DNA from: Eutreptiella sp. 'Long Island Sound 2002'
Taxonomy: Eukaryota > Euglenozoa > Euglenophyceae > Eutreptiales > Eutreptiaceae
NCBI GenBank assembly: GCA_964036045.1
Contig: OZ038388.1
Coordinates: 2,551,501-2,615,500, forward strand
Length of the DNA stretch: 64,000 bases
Direction of reading: 5' to 3'
Of the stretch, positions 32,585 through 44,700 are shown piece by piece. Each line of letters begins with the position of its first letter. The stretch's first letter is position 1. Under the pieces are notes generated by a model. The model worked only from the letters and a program-made list of their open reading frames with translations. It had not been told where the DNA came from and searched no databases. The translations under genes and the position numbers were made by a program.

Positions 32585-33805
32585 CTAAGAGCCCCGCAGT
32601 ATCTTCTCCACAGACTTCAGAAGCGCATCCCTCTTCTTGTGCGGCAGCGCGAGAATCTGCTCCACCCTCGGCCTCGCGGCCTTGACCGCCTTGGGCCCCC
32701 CCGTCAGCCACAGCAGACCGTTGGGCCGGTCGATTGTCAGTGCACAGCCCGTCTCTGTGCGGATGCGGCTCACGACGGGCGGGTCCCCTAGGTACAAGAC
32801 GGCGCCCTCCCGCGGCAGCGGCACGGAGGCGGTGCACTGCTGCAGCAGATGGGCCACCATGTCCTTGGCGTTCTGGATGGCCAGTTGCGGCCCCATGAAC
32901 TGCACCGTCAGCCCCGCTCGGTCCAATCTCAGATTGCAGCGGCTCTTCTTGTGAATGCCCTTGAGGACCTTCCCATCGTCCGCAAGGAACAGGCCCACGC
33001 AGTCGCGGTTGGGCAGGGGCAGGGCCTCCACGGCCAGGCACCCCCCCAGCCCCTCCAGCGTCAGTCTCGTGGCCGTCTTGATGGCCTCCGGGCGGCCCGC
33101 GAACTCCATCGTCGCGTGGGCCGCGTCCACGTGCACCTCGCACCCCGTCTCCCGGATCCGGGCGAGCAGCTTCTTCTCGCCGAGAACCACTTCGGCGGCC
33201 GTCCGGTTCGGCAGCGACAACGACCCGCGGCATTCCGCCAGAAACGCGCGGACCCGTTCGGCGGCGGCCTCGCAGGCGGCCGGCGGCCCCTCGTACTCCA
33301 ACATCAAGTGCTTCTCGTCCACCCGCAGACCGCACCCCGTCTGGGCCATGATGGAGTGGAGTGTGGCAGCGCCCTGCGTCACCACGAAGATCAGCACTGC
33401 CCGATTGGCCAGCCTGGTCCGACGATACACTCGGGAGGCAGTCTGCGAGGCTGATGCTGAAGCAGCCTGAGAGGCAGCCTTGTGGCAAGCCTGAGAGGGA
33501 GCGGCGTCTTCCGCACTCTGCATCGCCTGCTTGTACGCCTCTTGCAACCGCTGGAATTTGGCCTTTGCATCCGCGGCCTTGTTCCTGTCCGGGTGGACCA
33601 GGGGGACTTGCTTCAAGTACGCCTGCCGTATCTCAGTGCGGGACGCCGTCCGAGAGACGCCCAGCAGCCTCCACGGGTCTTGGGGAGGATGCAGCACCGC
33701 ACAACGGGTGTAGAAAGTGCGAGTCCCCAACGCACGGAGGCGCAGGAGCATGGCAACTGGATCGCACCGCCTCCTCCAGCGCTGCGCTGCAACAGAGGGA
33801 GGCAT
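32585..33805 (-). CDS. J-domain protein with KH-like repeats, probably mitochondrial
   Basis: Single exon, 406 codons from the ATG at 33805; a second ATG at codon 19 may be the real start. Residues 19-36 (MLLRLRALGTRTFYTR) are Arg-rich, amphipathic and free of acids, like a mitochondrial presequence. Residues 43-100 are a J domain with the HPD motif at 71-73 (LVHPDRN), which stimulates Hsp70 ATPase. An Ala/Ser/Gln linker follows. Four tandem KH-like units then occupy about 137-190, 204-254, 268-323 and 334-387. Each has I-x3-TGC-x-L-x-(V/L/I)D, a beta strand and G-P-x-A-x3-A. The canonical GxxG loop is absent or altered in all four, so RNA binding is uncertain. I know of no standard J-protein class with this fusion. 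A role linking Hsp70 to RNA or ribosome assembly is inference. Confidence 0.85.
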   Translation of the reverse strand: MPPSVAAQRWRRRCDPVAMLLRLRALGTRTFYTRCAVLHPPQDPWRLLGVSRTASRTEIRQAYLKQVPLVHPDRNKAADAKAKFQRLQEAYKQAMQSAEDAAPSQACHKAASQAASASASQTASRVYRRTRLANRAVLIFVVTQGAATLHSIMAQTGCGLRVDEKHLMLEYEGPPAACEAAAERVRAFLAECRGSLSLPNRTAAEVVLGEKKLLARIRETGCEVHVDAAHATMEFAGRPEAIKTATRLTLEGLGGCLAVEALPLPNRDCVGLFLADDGKVLKGIHKKSRCNLRLDRAGLTVQFMGPQLAIQNAKDMVAHLLQQCTASVPLPREGAVLYLGDPPVVSRIRTETGCALTIDRPNGLLWLTGGPKAVKAARPRVEQILALPHKKRDALLKSVEKILRGS

Positions 33806-33869
33806 GCAACCGTGAGCAGTGGGATGAACATGCCAGCAAGTACAAACTCAGTAAATCAGAAACTGAGTT
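33806..33869 (-). promoter_or_regulatory. Short 5' region of the J-KH gene
   Basis: Only about 65 bp separate the first ATG from the tetranucleotide repeat. The promoter must either be very short, include the repeat, or lie beyond it. No TATA box is obvious. Confidence 0.25.
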
Positions 33870-34554
33870 TCTCTTTGTCTGTCTATTTGTTTATTTGTCT
33901 GCATGTCTACCTATCTATCTATATCTATCTATCTGTCTGTCTATCAGCTTTCTGTCTGTCGATATGCTTGCCCATCTATGTATCGGTTAACCTGTCTTTT
34001 GTTAATTGGCTCGTTCCTCTAGATGTCCGTTTGTCTATTTATTTGTTTGTCTGCTTGTCTGTCTATGTGTCTGTCTGTCTGTCTGTCTATTTGTCTGCTT
34101 GTCTGTCTGTCTATCTATCTGTCTATATGTTTGTGTGTTTGTTTGGCTATGTCTTCGTCTACATATTTGTGTGTTCTGTTTGTTTGCCCGTCTGTCTTTC
34201 TGTCTGTCTATCTGCCTTTCTATCTATTTGCCAACCTATTTCTGTTTGCATGTTTGTTTGTCTCTCTTTTTGTCTGTGTGTCTGTCTGTTTGTACATTTG
34301 TCTATCCATCAGTTGATTTGATTGTTTGTTTGTCTGTTTGTCTGTTTGTCTGTTTGCTTGTTTGTCTGTTTGTCTGTTTGTCTGTCGATCCGTCTGTGTG
34401 CTTGTTCATACGGCAGATTGTCCGCCTATCTGTCTTTTTTGTCTGCCTATATGTCTGTCTGTCTGCCTATATGTCTATTTGTCTGTCTGTCTGTCTGTCT
34501 GTCTATCTTTTCTATTTGTCTATCTGTCTATCTGTTTGTCTCCTTGTCTGTGTA

Positions 34555-34588
<34 letters not shown>

Positions 34589-34765
34589 CACCGTCTATCC
34601 ACCTGTCTATCTGTCCATCTGTTTATCCATCTTTTCGTCTGCCTATCTCTCTATACATCTGGCTGTTTGCCCGTCTTTTTGTCTTCCAATTTGTCTATCT
34701 TTCTATCTGTGCGTCTGGCTATCTATGTGCTAGTCTGTTTGTCCATCTGCCCATCTAGTGGTCTG
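33870..34765 (+). repeat. About 0.9 kb (TGTC/TATC/TTTG)n tetranucleotide repeat
   Basis: Nearly uninterrupted four-base repeats, mostly TGTC, with TATC, TTTG and TGCC variants, running in one strand sense. Because 4 and 3 are co-prime, all plus frames read the same CLSV/YLSI-type peptide, so the long frames here are not genes. It lies immediately upstream of the J-KH gene. Confidence 0.92.
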
Positions 34766-35288
34766 CCTCCTGTGTTATCACAGGCCCCAGGGTCATGCCA
34801 CGCCCCTAAGACCATCCACGATCTCAAAATCGCAACCTGTCCCGAGTGCCAACAACGCGCCAAAATTCTCAGGTGCCTGCCAAGACACCTGAATCTTAAC
34901 CCCCCGCGCGTCTCCTTGAAAAGTCCCCAAGAACGTGCTATGGTGTCCCCCACCTCTGTGGGAAATTGCCACCAAATGACGGTGCACCCCCCCCCCCCCC
35001 GAGGGAACTCTGGCTATTGCACGCGTGCACAAAGCGGCAGGCAGTATAAGCGCAGAAAGAAATGTGGCTCGTCAGTGGCCTAGAAGACCATAGGTACCGA
35101 CCTTTCTGTCGCAAGAAAATGAGACATGAAGATGCCAGTGGGCAGGCCCCTGACACAAGCAGCGGTGGCAGTGCAGCGGAAGGTACAAGACCACCGCTCA
35201 GCAAATAAGCACCGGACCTGACTGTCAATTATAGAGTTCACTGACAACTGGAAATACAGGCACCCACTCCCCCCCACGGACTATGCGC

Positions 35289-35396
35289 TAGGACCCAAAC
35301 CTGACCTTTGCACTCCAACCACATTGCAACAAGAGGGAAATTTTTCTTCGGCACCAAAAACGCCGTGGACTGTTGGGGCAAGTGACCCCCCCCCAG
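35289..35396. repeat. Dispersed repeat, copy 1
   Basis: GGACCCAAACCTGACCTTTG through TTCTTCGGCACC to a C run. It is matched with roughly 80% identity by eye at 53189-53291, same orientation. Confidence 0.6.
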
Positions 35397-37394
35397 ACTG
35401 TGCAACGGGGGGGGGGGGGGGACACACATACACCAACAGCCAGATGGAAAGCGCTGTGTAGGCATTAAAGAAACCGGCGGTGAGGGCTGACACCCGTAGA
35501 AATTGTCGCATGGGCACAGAATCATGCAAATCATACATTTGTGAACAGACATGGTGGTGTGGTCTGGTGCTGCTTCAACATGCAGCGAGGCATCAATGCA
35601 CGCAAAGGAGCAGGACTTCAACGAGGTATTTCATCGGCACCGGTCGAGGACAAGCCGATCATACAGCCGATCATACAGCCCATGGCCGTCATACAACAAC
35701 GCCTCAGTTCCCTGATGACCGACAAGCGCCCATGTGACACATGCCGCTACAACCTGCACGGGGCTGAAAGCTTCAGGGGCCGTCTCCCGTTGTTCCATAG
35801 AAACCTCAAACGCCATATTGAAAGGCACTGAAGGCCGCAAAGACCAAACGGAGGCCAAAACGCCACCGCCTTCCGGGTCGCACCAAATGCGGTTAGAACG
35901 CACACGCGGTCAGAAATGTCAAGGCGTAGGAACTGGGAGCCCTCTGGCAATGCTGCCGTAGTGCCAAGACCGACCAAACGGCCGATGCATGGCACACCGC
36001 CTACCGCAACAGAGTACCGCCGCGCAAACAGTCGTGCCGTCAAGCAAAGACAAAGTGCAGCATGTGCCCTGGTCTGGGGCTCTGGGGCTGTGTTGAATCC
36101 TTGTCACACAAACGGACTCCGACATTCGTGACGGCGCTGCAGACAAAACGGCCATCAATCGGCATCGCACTGCGACCATCGGCCTTGGCCTCAAAATGCG
36201 GGTGGTACTTGGCAAGAAAAGACATGGTCGCGTCAGGACCTGTGTCCGTAGCTGTGCATACGTCAATGCATTACGACTGGATCCTGCCAAATGTTGAAGA
36301 CCCGTCATTGCTAGTCCCAGACCATCAGCACAAATGTACATGTGTGTGTGTGGGAGGGGAGGTTAGTACGGGACAAGGTGCGTCACATGTTTGTTCGATG
36401 AAGAACAGACCGCAGCACTTGATGACCAAAAGTTTGCACCTGAAGCATGAACTGCTACCACCTGGTCTCAGTTGAATGCCTTTCGTTTTGAGGCAATGCT
36501 ACGCGGTGTGTGTCACTGGCCCATTGCCGTTGTGGATTGGCGTGGCGCCGTCAATTCGCTGCCGCACTTTGTGACATTTGTGGTGAGGGGTACCGGAGCG
36601 GCCCAGAACAGATGGCTCTGCCAGTTCGGGGTGCTCCAGCGCGCGGAACTGAACGCTCTCCACCATTTGTTTGGCTAGAGTCCCACAAAACTCGCCACAC
36701 AGGTGTCAGTCAGAAGGGTACAAGGGCCTAATCAGTACTCTGGACCCTTCCCACAAGGCACAAGAATGTGTGGACCTGAGCAAACTGGACCCTCATCACA
36801 CCATTGCCTTGGGTTGAGGGTCCCTGTCAATAGTGAGAGCCAACCTTGGTCTAACCCGCCAGCGGCGGGCAGTTGTCCGCCGGCAGTTGGCGGTTGGCGG
36901 TTGGCGGTCATTCAGGATCGTCCATAGTAAACACACACACACAAACGGCCGCTAAAGGACACCCCTGCGTTTGCACCTTCGCACGTCATGCCCCGCTGTC
37001 CACAGTTGTCCATGCACGCACCGCACATCAGGGCGGTCCACAATAGAAAGGGGTCATCGCCCTGAACCGTTACCCTTTTCCTTCTGGACTCCTTCGTCGT
37101 GCACTCTTACGCTTTCGGTTTTCAATTCTGTTGCGTCAGCCCACGGCGCACAGAACGACTCCCAGTGCTGCGTCCGGATCCAACAGACCCCAGATGCCCC
37201 TCTCGCCACCTCCACATCCCGTCAAGTTGCGTTGGAGGGGTCACGTCTTTGATTATGAAATGGACCGTTGGCTCTTTGAATGTATCTGACAAAGCAGGAT
37301 CCGAATCTTCCGGGGGCGTAGTGGGCCCAGCAGTCGACATCGGGATCGTGTGTAGTGCTGCCCGGAACGTATTTCTGCGTAATGGAGAATGAAC

Positions 37395-37720
37395 GGCAAC
37401 GGCTCCCCCGTTTTGGATTGCTCTGCACGGCGCACAGGACACAAGATTGTGCGTACCACATGGCACGCACTTTGCACTCTGTACAGTGCACTTCGCGGTC
37501 TGCACCGCACGCACGCTTCACACTGTGCACTCGCCACATGGCACTGCAGCACGGCATTCTGTGCATTATGCATGTGTGAGGGATCGAATAATATATCCAA
37601 GAGTGCCTCGGGTCGCGCAGTTTGGGCACATGGCGCTCGGAACGTGTTGCACTTTGCATCGCACACTTTGCAGTGCGCATGTAAAGCGCACGTGGCACTG
37701 TGCACACCGTAGCTCTGCAT
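37395..37720. repeat. Second GTGCA/TGCAC-rich block
   Basis: Degenerate motifs TGCAC, GTGCA and CTGTGCA, the same type as at 30090-30540 but in mixed orientation. Confidence 0.45.
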
Positions 37721-38454
37721 GTTGCCTCGTTGCTCAGCCCCGTGCAGAGGGCGAGTGCATGCGCATTGCAGTTGTGTGCCTCTGCTTCCCAAACAACACT
37801 TGCACATGCCCCTGCTCAATTCGATTTCAGGGACAGACCATGGTCAGTTCGGGTCAGGTGTATGAACTCCCCCGAAAGCTTTTGCCTTCTGTGACAGCGT
37901 TCTGTGTGGTCAGGCCGTCCTCAGCGACAGGAAGACGTGGCGGTAGAGTGCCTGGGGAATGATGCGGCCCCCAGTAAATCAGTATCTGACTGGGACCCAA
38001 TGAGTGGCACAATCAGTGACGCATCGCACAACACCGGCAGTCCTGCTGCCTCCAGGACCAAGCAAGCCACGCACAACGTACAGCCCGAGTGAGTGCACAT
38101 GACCGCACGGGCCCCACACGCTCTTGGCCGTACGGCTGCTTGAGGCCACCCACGACGACCCGCATAGCTCCGGCTGTTGGACGGGAGCTGCACTTGGTCG
38201 CTGTCCGACGAATACCTTGTCGCCAACGACAACGAGCTGCGTTCGTTCCGGAGGTGGTGTGCAGTCCTCGAGCAGTGATGCTGACACACACCGCAGGCAT
38301 TCCGCGACCTGGGCGGCAGCACATGGCAGCCCTCCACGGGGGGTCGAGCGGGCGGGTGCCCACGGAATGCGCGCTGCGAAGCAGCCAGACCCCGAGGCGG
38401 CACTACACAGACGGGACCACCCCGTTGATCTCTGAGCACGCATGACAACCCACG

Positions 38455-38760
38455 TCATGCGTGGAGCTGCCCGGACGGGGACTTCGGCGACACTGGCTGC
38501 CACACAAACTCTTTCCCAACTCTTTGCAGGACAAACTTGGCGTTCGCCGGGCACTGTCCCACAGCCCGGAACTGCTGCACGTTGCCCACCTCCCAGCGCC
38601 CGGCCTGCAGCAAGCAGGCGTCCAGCTTGCCCTCGGCCACCAGCGTCATGTTGTGCCCGTACAGCTCGGGCCAGTCGCATTCCTCGCTCCACTGGCAGCG
38701 GTTGGAGTCCCGGCATTGCCCAGTGTACCAGGCGTGCAGCGCGTACTGAGGCGTGGCTCC
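38455..38760 (-). CDS. Esterase last exon with Cys-rich tail
   Basis: Acceptor GCGCACAG|GGA, phase 0, completing I-x-G-x(5)-AL-x2-W of the family (IQ|GATPQYALHAW). The tail beyond it is Cys-rich (TGQCRDSNRCQWSEECDWPE) and continues to VSPKSPSGQLHA and a TGA at 38455. The tail exceeds the usual family end by roughly 80 residues. Confidence 0.7.
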   Translation of the reverse strand, partial: GATPQYALHAWYTGQCRDSNRCQWSEECDWPELYGHNMTLVAEGKLDACLLQAGRWEVGNVQQFRAVGQCPANAKFVLQRVGKEFVWQPVSPKSPSGQLHA

Positions 38761-41700
38761 CTGTGCGCAAGGGCAATGCGCAACTCAGCAACGAGTGGGA
38801 ACATGGGGGATGAGGCTCGGGCAGGCCGGTCCTCAAGGGAAAAACAACTGCCGGCCTCCGGTGCCCCGGGACCACCGCAGAGCGCCAGCCGGCGAGAAAC
38901 CGCCGTCGGTCATCAGCCAACCGGCGTCGCCGGGCCATCAACTGACGTCGGTTAGGCGCCAACAACCGTTGGTTGGGTGGCAACCGCCGTCCGTTAATCG
39001 AATCCCGCCCCCGATAGCCTCAGGCCGTCCTTAGTGGAAAAAAAAAAAGGGAAATATGGCGTTCTTAAGGGACTGCCCCGGGTCCAGGCTTCGAACTGAA
39101 AATGGCGTTGGTCGGCTGCTCAGGGCTGACTAGAATTTTTCGACCGGCCTGAAGGGCACCGGCAACAAAACCGGTCATCCTCCACAGCGCCAGGCACCGA
39201 GCAACCGCTTGCACCCGCCCATCAGGGCTTCGGTCCCGAGCCTTGACACCGGACGGAACTCTGGCCTTTTGTGACACCGCCCCTTCTTGCGCGCTGGCAA
39301 GTCATGCCCAAACCTCAGAAATGGGCCCCATGCCCCGAAATGCACATCCTCACCTCCGGTGGCCCAAGACTCGGGTCGCCCAAGCCTCAACTGCGCCCAC
39401 GCCCCGCCCCCGCCGAACGCGCCCGCCTGCTCACGCCTCCACTTGCCAAAGTCAAAAAGAGCCGAGGACTCCAGTGGCCCAAGCCCCAAGATGCCCATGT
39501 CTTGGCGGGCCTGTCTCCTCTTCCCCCTGTTGTCCCCCCCGTCCTGGCCCCCAGGGCGGGCAACAAAAGGCAGGCCACACACAAGACATAGCACCGGACA
39601 CCAGTTCGTCTACAGGGTCACCAACGAGCCTTTCCGGAACAACCCCTGCTCCCCCAGCCAGGGCCCTCATGGATGAGGCCGGCAGATCAAGACCTGGATG
39701 CGATGCTGGCCCCAGTGGTGCATGAGCAGCTCTCCGTGCACGCCAAGCTGACACTTGGACAGGTACAAGCCCCCGGACTGGCTGTGCATTTGCGGCTGCG
39801 CGTAGTGCGCCAACTCTTTGCCGTAATTCGCGATCAGCCGCAGCTGGTTTCTCTCCTGAATGAAAGGATGAATGAATGGAGGACAAACACAGGGTCCGCG
39901 ATGCACGCCGCAGTCAGGCGATGGGCTCACGGGCAAGAGACATGGTGCCGCCACGTGTGAGCTTCACAGCGTCTCTTCATAATTTCTCCGTTCCAGTCCC
40001 TGCACTGACCATAGTCCACCACGTCAACTTTCCTTTTTGCTGTCTCGAAATGCCCCCTCCCCCTCTCCAGCCAAAGAACAACTCTGCCTCAACCATCTCT
40101 CGAACACCCACAGTCATGAATCCTGCATGCACAGTGACCGACCGTCACTCCCGCCCACGTCTCGCCAGCGCCCGACTGCACTGGGATGACTGCAGCAGAG
40201 CCAACACAAACGAAGTTGTCGCACCCCGTTCCCTCGGTGCCATGCGGTTTCCATACAACTGCGGCCCTGCCGCCAGCACTGTTCACGATCCTTGACCGCT
40301 GCCTGGTGCGTGGTCGGAATGGCGCAGATCACACGCTTCTTGCGGATGGCAGGCACACGGGCGGGTGGAGAAGGGGATCACATTCCCCTGACATGCGCAG
40401 TCCAGCAGACGCCTTCTGCAAAGGGCAAACCACAGGCAATGCTCAGCGGCGACGAAGAAGGCCACGCACAGCCCCGGCGCTCGGCGCCACACGACAAGCA
40501 CAGCGGCCCTGCACACACCGCGCGGTTGTTGTAGGACAGCCACTTCATCCCCAGGAGGTTCTTCACGGCCCAGTTGTCATAGAGATGTTGAACCTGCGGT
40601 GAAATGGGCCGGCACAGGAATGCAGAGGCCCGGCATACCCGTGCGCTGTGCCGCCCTCTTGCCACAGTGCAATGGACACTTCAGGGGGGAAGACCACGGG
40701 GCGAAAATGCCTGGGGACAGAGCTGAGCAAGCGCAACAACCCCCTCCCGAACTGTCGGTGGACCAGCAATGTCGGCAATTTCCTCCTGAAAGCCCAACCC
40801 GGTGCAAATACGCCACCCGGCACACGTACTCGCCCTCCCAGACCACCACCAACCCTCCTGCACACTCACCAAAGCCTCACATTTCTTCACAGCTTTCCAC
40901 ATTCAGTCACAGCCCTCCATGACTCTGGACGACTCTTCACAGCCCCATTGACATTCGACATTTCTTGTAGTGCCCCATGCCTCCGACACCCCCACGGCCC
41001 AGCAGGTCTGTACCGGGCCCTTCCGCTATATCTTGGGGTTGGAGGGCCTGGAGAAGGGGGGTGGGGCTCCAGTCGCCAGCCCTGCCAAACACGGTGCGGC
41101 ATTACAATGCAACAGAATTCCGGCTGTCGAGGCTGCCACACTTCCCCTCCCCACGTGAGGGAAGAAAAGACTTTGCGCAGGGGGTTGAGCCCCTTTCCAA
41201 TCCCCCTCTCCCGGGGGTCCAGGGGGGCCGAGGGGGGGGGGGGTATTCACAGGTACCGTGACCAAAGCAAAACATTGCGCTTGGCCTTAAGATGGACGAT
41301 GATCGTCATCCTCCAAAGTCCCTCGGGCAATCGTCACGGAACATCGATTAGAAATGCGGCAGAGCCGCCAACAACCGGAAGTGCAGGGCCGCGCTTGGGG
41401 CATATATGGGGGAGAGGGTCGATTCCGTCCACGAACCAGGTTTTCAACTTTTCGGTGCCGGATCGGGAAAATGGCATCCCAGAGGATGGCATACCGTTCT
41501 GAACTTGGCATGAAAAGGACTCTTCCATGCAATGTGAGTTGGGGCGCACCGATGTATTGAGTTTCCGGTTGCCACATGGTGTGGGCCCTGAGTTGCTGGC
41601 TGGGCTCTGGCTGTGATGACCGCATCTTGAGCTTGTGGTTGTTGCACCACGTGCTACACGGGCTACAGGGGTTAGGCGAAATGCATGTACGGGACAATTG

Positions 41701-44700
41701 TTTTTCACCGAGACCCCTTCGCCCACTTCAAGCAACAGGGCCCACCGGTCATGATCACCAACTGCCAAAGTGCAGTCGCAATGGAATCCGGTCTCATTCT
41801 CAAGAGCAGGGCATCAATCAGCACACGCGGGGGCCGGGGAGCGACCATGAATAATGGCGTTTTGATGTAGTTCAGGAGGTATCCCGGAAACAGACAGTGC
41901 CACGCCTCGGGCTCCCCCGCCAGGCACTCCGTGGGCAGGCCCGTCACGTTCCACCAGTCCACTGCCTGCTGCATGAACTGGCAGTGGGAGCGGGCATAGA
42001 CCGTGATGTTGCAGTACGGCACGAACAGGCCGGCGTCGACCACCGCCACAAACCTGGAAGGAGGAGAATAGGGTGCACCAACAACTTCCAACCAACTTCC
42101 CACAATGGGAGAGCATTTGCACCGCACGCGCACCGCGCGCTGCTTTTGCGGCGAGTACCCGGGCTGGCCTGATTTTACCACCTCCCGCAATGGCCCCTAA
42201 GGAGAGCAAACCTATTGCCCATAGGATTTGCATAAACACCCCTCCTTCCCACGAACATTGCACGATCAAGCGAGAGGGCATGTTGAGATGTCTGAAGGGA
42301 GCGACATGCATTTGCAAACTCAGACAAACCCCTTCGTAGCACCGGAAGGTTCAACGAACGCGATCAGAAGTGGCTACGGGCCAAAGTACGGTGCTTGGTC
42401 ATGCCAGACGGCCAAATCTCCGCCTCCCGCGCGCGCCACGTCAGGTGCTCCCCCTATTTCCCACCAAGAGACTCGCTAGGTCACAGTTCCGCGGTCAGTG
42501 TGCTTGCATGTGTTCAGAACCCCCAGGCTGGAGCACACATTGTACCATGCTGAGAGCCTGCAACATGCTCAGGCACACTACTGCCACCACAACCTAACCA
42601 GGAATGAATATTGGGACCGGGCTAGTGGGGGAAGGAACATCGTCGAGGAGACTTCAACGACAAATGAGGTACGCATTGGAAAGTGGATGAGAGCGGCTCA
42701 AAAGGCGCTCAAAATGAGCTGTATTCATCCGTTTGGGCACCACAACTCGACTAGGATCATTTTTTGGAAAACCATGGTTTTAACCCGTTTTGGAGCCATT
42801 TGTGGTCCCAAATTGGCCCATTTTCAAGGCCCTTTCGGCCTTGAGAGGGGCCAACATTGCTCAACATGGGCTCAACATGGGCTCATTCCACTTGTTTGTG
42901 CACCCCAAATAGTCCAAAAGTATCTTTGGAAAAACACATTTTTGATCCATTTTTGATTGATTGTTGGTCCCAAAACACCCCAGTTTCAAGGCATTTTGTG
43001 ACTTTGGAGGGGCCAAAATGGCTTGCAATGGGCTCAAAATGTGCTCATTTTACTTGTTTAGGCACCCCAGATGGTCTAGGATAATTTTGGAAAAACACAC
43101 TTTTGGGCACATTTTTGACCCATTTTTGGTCGCAAAACAACCCAATTTCAAGGCATTTTGTGACTTTGGAGGGGCCAAAATGGCTTGCAATGGGCTCAAA
43201 GTGGGCTCATTTCACTTGTTTGTGCACCCCAAATGGTCCAAGGTCATTTTTGGAAAAAAACATTTTTGACCCATTTTTGACCCATTTTGGTCCCAAAAAC
43301 AGCCCATTTTCAAGGCATTTTGGGATTTTAGGAGGGCCAAAACAGGCCACCATGAGCTCAAAACGCACCAGAAACACTTGTTTTGGCATTCCATGTGGTC
43401 CAGGATCATTTGTGGAAAAAGTCATTTTTTTGCACCCGGTGGACCTTGTTGACCCATTTTGGCACCCCACCTCTTTGGGCTACCTCTTGCAGCTTGCGCA
43501 CATTGGCCGCCGACAGCCCCAAACCAAAAACAGACCATATCCTGGGCTATGCGGCTCGAAACACGATTTCGAGCGCACCTAATCCACCCGCAACCGCCCA
43601 CTTTTGGTGGTTTCCACCCCTCGAAATTGCCCTCACCGACGCATAGACACGTGTACCTAGGCCCAGTGGGCTGCGGCAAGCTGCAAGAGGTAACACAAAG
43701 AGGTGGGTGCCAAAATGGGTCAACAAGGTCCACCGGGTGCAAAAAAAAAAAATGACTCTTTTCACAAATGATCCTGGACCACATGGAATGCCAAAACAAG
43801 TGTTTTTGGTGCGTTTTGAGCTCGTTGTGGCCCGTTTTGGCCCTCCTAAAATCCCAAAATGCCTTGAAAATGGGCTGTTTTGCGACAAAAAATGGGTCAA
43901 AAATGGGTCAAAAATGGATTTTTCCAAAAATGATGCTAGACCATTTGGGGTGCCTGAACAAGTGAAATGAGCACATTTTGAGCCCACTGCAAACCATTTT
44001 GGCCCCTCCAAAATCACATGATGCCTTGAAATTGGGTTGTTCTAAATGTTTAGCGACCAAAAAAGGGTCAAAATAGGTCAAAAATGGGTCAAAAGTGTGT
44101 TTTTCCAAAAATTATCCTACACCATTTGGGGTGCCTAAACAAGTAAAATGAGCACATTTTGAGCCCATTGCAAGCCATTTTGGCCCCTCCAAAGTCACAA
44201 AATGCCTTGAAACTGGGAACAAAAATCGGTTAAAATGGATCAAAAATGTGTTTTTCCAAAGATACTTTTGGACTATTTGGGGTGCACAAACAAGTGGAAT
44301 GAGCACATTTTGAGCCCATGTTCAGCAATGTTGGCCCCTCTCAAGGCCGAAAGGGCCTTGAAAATGGGCCAATTTGGGACCACAAATGGCTCCAAAACGG
44401 GTTAAAACCATGGTTTTCCAAAAAATGATCCTAGTCGGGTTGTGGTGGAATTTTGGCCGAGTCCGAAGCACCACAATGGAGCTGTGATTTTTGCCCATTT
44501 CGGGCGCGCTTGCTGCTTGCTTTCTTGCTACTTGCTTGCTTGCTTGCTGCTTGCTTGCCAAACCTGTTAGGTCCACCCTAGACACTAAAGAGGGTTATAA
44601 AACCAAAACTGGTTCCGCCAGCTCGGTGACTGTGTTCCTTATTCAGTGCGAAGCCACGATAACACAGCCCTCGGCCACAGCAATGATTGCTGAACAGCAC

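Larger units (their letters stand above)
34766..38454. other. Intergenic stretch
   Basis: Contains a copy of a dispersed repeat at 35289-35396 (related to 53189-53291), a GGCGGTTGGCGG patch near 36890, and a GTGCA/TGCAC-rich block at 37395-37720. A plus-strand peptide at 36472-36678 ending WLCQFGVLQRAELNALHHLFG faintly recalls RNase H but is too short to call. No host gene recognised. Confidence 0.3.

Noticed and set aside
32457-33488. 343-codon minus-strand Gly/Arg frame
   Set aside because: Shadow of the J-KH gene in a neighbouring frame.
33870-34765. Long plus-strand frames coding Cys/Leu/Ser/Val repeats
   Set aside because: A four-base repeat reads the same peptide in all frames; there is no gene signal.
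36472-36678. Possible RNase H fragment (QRAELNALHHLFG)
   Set aside because: Only one short resemblance; no catalytic Asp context and no neighbouring RT.
37979-38983. 334-codon minus-strand Arg/Pro/Ala frame
   Set aside because: It overlaps the last esterase exon in another frame and is rich in repeat-derived Arg; no domain.
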